DNA from: Scandinavium sp036271055
GTDB lineage: Bacteria; Pseudomonadota; Gammaproteobacteria; Enterobacterales; Enterobacteriaceae
Direction: 5' to 3'
DNA length: 64,000 nt
NCBI RefSeq assembly: GCF_036271055.1
Contig: NZ_DATBBJ010000059.1
Location: forward strand, 124,001 to 188,000
The notes under the pieces are model-generated. The model made no database searches and was not told the origin of the DNA. It saw nothing but the letters and a program-made list of their open reading frames with translations. How positions within the stretch are numbered: position 1 is the stretch's first letter; each line of letters opens with the position of its first letter. Positions 60,913 to 64,000 of the stretch are shown piece after piece. Both the position numbers and the translations under genes were made by a program.

Positions 60913-61851
60913 TCACCGGTAAATGCCCACCGTAGAGGTGTCGCCCGCATAGGCATACGCGCGGTACATACCTTCGCTGTTGAAAGGTAATGCCACGTTG
61001 CCTTCACGATCGATAGCAATCAAGCCACCGCTGCCGCCGAGCGCCGGGAGTTTTTCCATCACCACGCGCTCGCAGGCATCCTGCAAACTCACGTTGCTGT
61101 ACTCCATCAACGCCGAAATATCGTAGGCCGCGAGCGTGCGCATAAAAACTTCGCCCGTGCCGGTGCAAGAAACCGCCACGCTGGCGTTATTGGCGTAGCA
61201 GCCTGCGCCAGGAAGCGGTGAATCGCCCACGCGTCCCGGTAATTTATTGGTCATTCCGCCTGTCGATGTGGCGGCCGCGAGATTGCCCGCCAGATCAAGT
61301 GCTACAGCGCCCACCGTGCCCATTTTGCTGCGTTCATCAAGCGGAGCGCCGCCGTGATCGAGGCGTGTTTCACCTGCTTCCTGCGCCTGACGGAGTTGAT
61401 AAAGCCGTTCCGGGGTTGAAAACAGATCGTTACTGACTTTTTCCATGCCGTGACGAAAAGCAAAATTTTCTGCTCCCTCGCCAATCAACAACACATGCGG
61501 GCTTTGTTCCAGCACCGTTCGGGCCGCCAGAATAGGGTTACGCAGATGCTTAACCCCCGCCACTGCACCTGCGTGTAACGAGTAGCCATCCATCACACAG
61601 GCATCGAGTTCGTGGGTTTCGTCGGCGGTGAAAACAGCGCCGATCCCGGCGTTGAATAACGGGCACTCTTCCAGCAAACGCACGGCCTCCGTCACGACAT
61701 CAAGCGCGCTGGCCCCTTGCTCCAGCAGCTTCTGACCCGCTTCGACGACAGAAGAGAGCGCCGTTACATATTCTTGTTCACGTTCCGGCGACAAACTGGC
61801 GCGGGAGATCGCCCCGGCCCCGCCATGAATGGCGATCACTGCTTTACTCAT
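60913..61851 (-). CDS. iaaA: IaaA, isoaspartyl peptidase/L-asparaginase
   Basis: This 312-residue N-terminal nucleophile hydrolase self-cleaves before Thr179 (KMGTVGAVALD) to give alpha and beta chains. The N-terminal AIHGGAGAI and the later STGGMTNKLPGRVGDSPLPG carry the substrate-binding residues. It hydrolyses beta-aspartyl dipeptides and asparagine. Its link with glutathione import suggests peptide salvage. Start ATG 61851; divergent from moeA. Confidence 0.96.
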   Translation of the reverse strand: MSKAVIAIHGGAGAISRASLSPEREQEYVTALSSVVEAGQKLLEQGASALDVVTEAVRLLEECPLFNAGIGAVFTADETHELDACVMDGYSLHAGAVAGVKHLRNPILAARTVLEQSPHVLLIGEGAENFAFRHGMEKVSNDLFSTPERLYQLRQAQEAGETRLDHGGAPLDERSKMGTVGAVALDLAGNLAAATSTGGMTNKLPGRVGDSPLPGAGCYANNASVAVSCTGTGEVFMRTLAAYDISALMEYSNVSLQDACERVVMEKLPALGGSGGLIAIDREGNVALPFNSEGMYRAYAYAGDTSTVGIYR

Positions 61852-62037
61852 TGCGCCCTTCCTTCGGCTGTCGACAGGCTTTTTCTATAAATATCATTAT
61901 TGTGCCGATTAACTTATATGTTTTTTGAATATAGAAAGTGCCATCGGTACTGTAAAGCCCAACACGCCATGACATACAGTCCGGGGCGCTTTTCTGCCAT
62001 AATGGGCGCAACAGACGAATTGTCGCAGGAGTAAATA

Positions 62038-63273
62038 ATGGATTTTAACGCCGGACTGATGCCGCTTGATGTGGCGCTGACGCAGATGCTTGACCGCCTT
62101 TCCCCGCTGAATGACACCGAAATGCTGCCGCTGGTGCGGGCTTTTGGTCGCATTACCGCCAAAGACGTGGTCTCCCCGCTCGACGTGCCGGGTTTTGATA
62201 ATTCGGCTATGGACGGGTATGCGGTTCGCCTGGCGGATCTTGCTGACGGGAAAGCGCTGCCGCTGGCGGGTAAAGCCTTTGCCGGTCAACCCTTTGATGG
62301 CGAATGGCCAGCAGGAACCTGCGTGCGCATTATGACCGGTGCACCCGTGCCGCAAGGCTGTGACGCGGTCGTGATGCAGGAAGAAACGGAACAAACCGAC
62401 GACGGCGTGCGTTTTACCGCTAACGTCAAAGCAGGTCAAAACATTCGCCTGCGTGGTGAAGATATCACCGCAGGTCACGCCGTTTTCCCACGCGGCACGC
62501 GCCTGACCGTTTCCGAATTGCCAGTGCTGGCGTCGCTCGGCATCGCTGACGTGGAAGTGGTGCGCAAAGTGCGTGTGGCGGTGTTCTCTACCGGAGACGA
62601 GCTGAAATTACCCGGCGAGCCGTTGGCTGCAGGACAGATTTACGACACCAATCGCCTGGCAGTACATCTGATGCTGGAACAGCTCGGCTGCGACGTGATT
62701 AATCTCGGCATTATTCCTGACGATCAGGACCAGCTGCGCGCGGCCTTTATCGAAGCCGATCGTCAGGCTGATGTGGTTATCAGTTCCGGCGGCGTGTCGG
62801 TTGGCGAAGCGGATTACACCAAAACCATTCTTGATGAACTCGGCGAGATCGCGTTCTGGAAGCTGGCTATCAAACCAGGAAAACCTTTTGCCTTCGGCAA
62901 GCTGAGCCATAGCTGGTTCTGCGGCCTGCCAGGCAATCCGGTTTCTGCCGCACTAACGTTCTATCAGCTAGTTCAACCGCTGCTGGCGAAACTGAGCGGT
63001 AACCCGGCTTCTGGTTTGCCACCGCGTCTGCGCGTGCAAACCTCCTCTCGCCTGAAAAAATCGCCGGGCCGTCTCGATTTCCAGCGCGGCGTACTGACCC
63101 GTAACGCGGAAGGTGATTTAACCGTCGCGACAACCGGACATCAGGGTTCGCACGTGTTCAGCTCTTTCAGCCAGGGTAACTGTTTTATCGTGCTGGAACG
63201 CGATCGCGGTCACGTGGAAGCTGGCGAATGGGTGGAAGTCGAGCCGTTTAACGCGCTGTTTGGAGGCCTGTAA
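62038..63273 (+). CDS. moeA: MoeA, molybdopterin molybdenumtransferase
   Basis: This 411-residue enzyme inserts molybdate into adenylylated molybdopterin. Conserved stretches are DNSAMDGYAVR, RIMTGAPVPQGCDAVVMQEET, STGDELKLPG, SSGGVSVGEADYT and LPGNPVSA. The start is ATG 62038 after CAGGAG. It overlaps moeB by 1 bp. Its product is needed by the molybdoenzyme encoded at 27.8 kb, though the genes are far apart. Confidence 0.97.
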   Translation: MDFNAGLMPLDVALTQMLDRLSPLNDTEMLPLVRAFGRITAKDVVSPLDVPGFDNSAMDGYAVRLADLADGKALPLAGKAFAGQPFDGEWPAGTCVRIMTGAPVPQGCDAVVMQEETEQTDDGVRFTANVKAGQNIRLRGEDITAGHAVFPRGTRLTVSELPVLASLGIADVEVVRKVRVAVFSTGDELKLPGEPLAAGQIYDTNRLAVHLMLEQLGCDVINLGIIPDDQDQLRAAFIEADRQADVVISSGGVSVGEADYTKTILDELGEIAFWKLAIKPGKPFAFGKLSHSWFCGLPGNPVSAALTFYQLVQPLLAKLSGNPASGLPPRLRVQTSSRLKKSPGRLDFQRGVLTRNAEGDLTVATTGHQGSHVFSSFSQGNCFIVLERDRGHVEAGEWVEVEPFNALFGGL

Positions 63274-64000
63274 TGAGCGTGGAACTGAGCGATGCGGAGA
63301 TGCTGCGCTACAACCGGCAAATCGTGTTGCGCGGTTTCGATTTTGACGGTCAGGAGCGGCTAAAAGATTCGCGTTTACTGGTCGTGGGCCTCGGCGGCCT
63401 CGGCTGCGCGGCAGCGCAATATCTGGCGGCGGCAGGCGTCGGGCAGATGACACTGCTCGATTTCGATACCGTGTCGCTGTCGAATTTACAGCGCCAGACG
63501 CTGCACAGCGATGCGACAATCGATGTGCCGAAAGTGGATTCTGCCCGTGATGCGCTGGCGCGTATCAACCCGAACGTGCAGTTCACCTGCATCAACGCTC
63601 AGTTGGATGAAAACGCACTGGCTGAACAGATAGCCGCGCACGATGTGGTGCTCGACTGTACCGACAACGTGGCGATCCGTAATCAGCTCAACGCCGGCTG
63701 TTTTCAGCACAAGACGCCGCTGGTGTCCGGGGCGGCAATCCGCATGGAAGGGCAAATCAGCGTGTTTACGTATCAGGACGGCGAGCCGTGCTATCGCTGC
63801 CTCAGCCGCCTGTTCGGCGAGAACGCCCTCACCTGCGTGGAAGCGGGTGTGATGGCACCTTTGGTTGGGGTGATCGGTTCGTTGCAGGCGATGGAAGCGA
63901 TTAAATTATTAACCGCCTACGGCACGCCTGCTGCCGGGAAAATTGTCATGTACGACGCCATGACCTGTCAGTTTCGCGAGATGAAATTGATGCGCTATGT
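63273..64000 (+). CDS. moeB: MoeB, molybdopterin-synthase adenylyltransferase (3' end outside window)
   Basis: This E1-like enzyme adenylates the C-terminal glycine of MoaD. The nucleotide-binding GLGGLGCAAAQYLA, the Arg and Asp of LDFDTVSLSNLQRQ, DCTDN and the first zinc pair CYRC are visible. 242 of about 249 codons are present; the last few residues, which hold the second zinc Cys pair in E. coli, are cut off. The start overlaps the moeA stop (TAATG). Confidence 0.96.
   Translation, partial: MSVELSDAEMLRYNRQIVLRGFDFDGQERLKDSRLLVVGLGGLGCAAAQYLAAAGVGQMTLLDFDTVSLSNLQRQTLHSDATIDVPKVDSARDALARINPNVQFTCINAQLDENALAEQIAAHDVVLDCTDNVAIRNQLNAGCFQHKTPLVSGAAIRMEGQISVFTYQDGEPCYRCLSRLFGENALTCVEAGVMAPLVGVIGSLQAMEAIKLLTAYGTPAAGKIVMYDAMTCQFREMKLMRY

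Overview
The window is a chromosomal stretch from a gammaproteobacterium of the family Enterobacteriaceae. Gene order from clpA to moeB follows the Escherichia coli 19-20 minute region almost gene for gene, and protein sequences are close to the E. coli ones throughout. Accessory genes (DoxX protein, a two-component/molybdoenzyme cluster, a VOC protein, a CSS-EAL phosphodiesterase, a class C beta-lactamase) and the absence of yliE/yliF between rimO and gsiD point to a relative such as the Enterobacter/Lelliottia/Kluyvera group rather than E. coli. I cannot fix the genus from this sequence alone. There is no prophage, insertion sequence, tRNA, rRNA or CRISPR array.

Layout. 1-6.4 kb: clpA (partial), clpS, cspD, macBA efflux, ybjX. 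6.4-13.4 kb: ybjD, aqpZ, lysO, hcp-hcr (with visible FNR- and NsrR-type sites) and a DoxX-family gene. 13.5-20.8 kb: poxB, an ERIC element, ltaE, ybjT, ybjS, amiD, ybjQ, ybjP. 21-24.8 kb: the arginine transporter artPIQM and artJ, with ARG boxes. 24.8-29 kb: an accessory block between two REP clusters, made of an OmpR-type two-component system divergent from a cytochrome b561, a Tat-lipoprotein-like sulfite-oxidase-fold molybdoenzyme and a Met/Lys/Asp-repeat secreted protein. 29-38.4 kb: rlmC, ybjO, potFGHI, ybjN, rimK, nfsA, ybjC, grxA. 38.4-47.8 kb: ybjM, ybjL, the sigmaE-dependent sRNA gene rybB, a VOC protein, an EAL phosphodiesterase, the rcdA/ybjJ/ybjI divergon, mdfA, ybjG. 47.8-55.6 kb: deoR, dacC, gstB, yliI, bssR, a small secreted protein, a class C beta-lactamase without an adjacent ampR, rimO. 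55.6-64 kb: gsiABCD with iaaA, then moeA and moeB (partial).

Functional themes are envelope and nitrosative/oxidative stress (hcp-hcr, grxA, nfsA, the molybdoenzyme block, rybB), polyamine, arginine and glutathione uptake, peptidoglycan maintenance (amiD, dacC, ybjG) and multidrug resistance (macAB, mdfA, beta-lactamase). The most unusual unit is the 24.9-28.9 kb block. I infer that it senses oxidative damage in the periplasm and repairs or buffers it through methionine sulfoxide chemistry, by analogy with MsrPQ/HprRS and with the methionine-rich MrpX peptide system of Azospira. Most start codons were set by comparison with E. coli proteins as remembered and by Shine-Dalgarno sites; no database search was possible.
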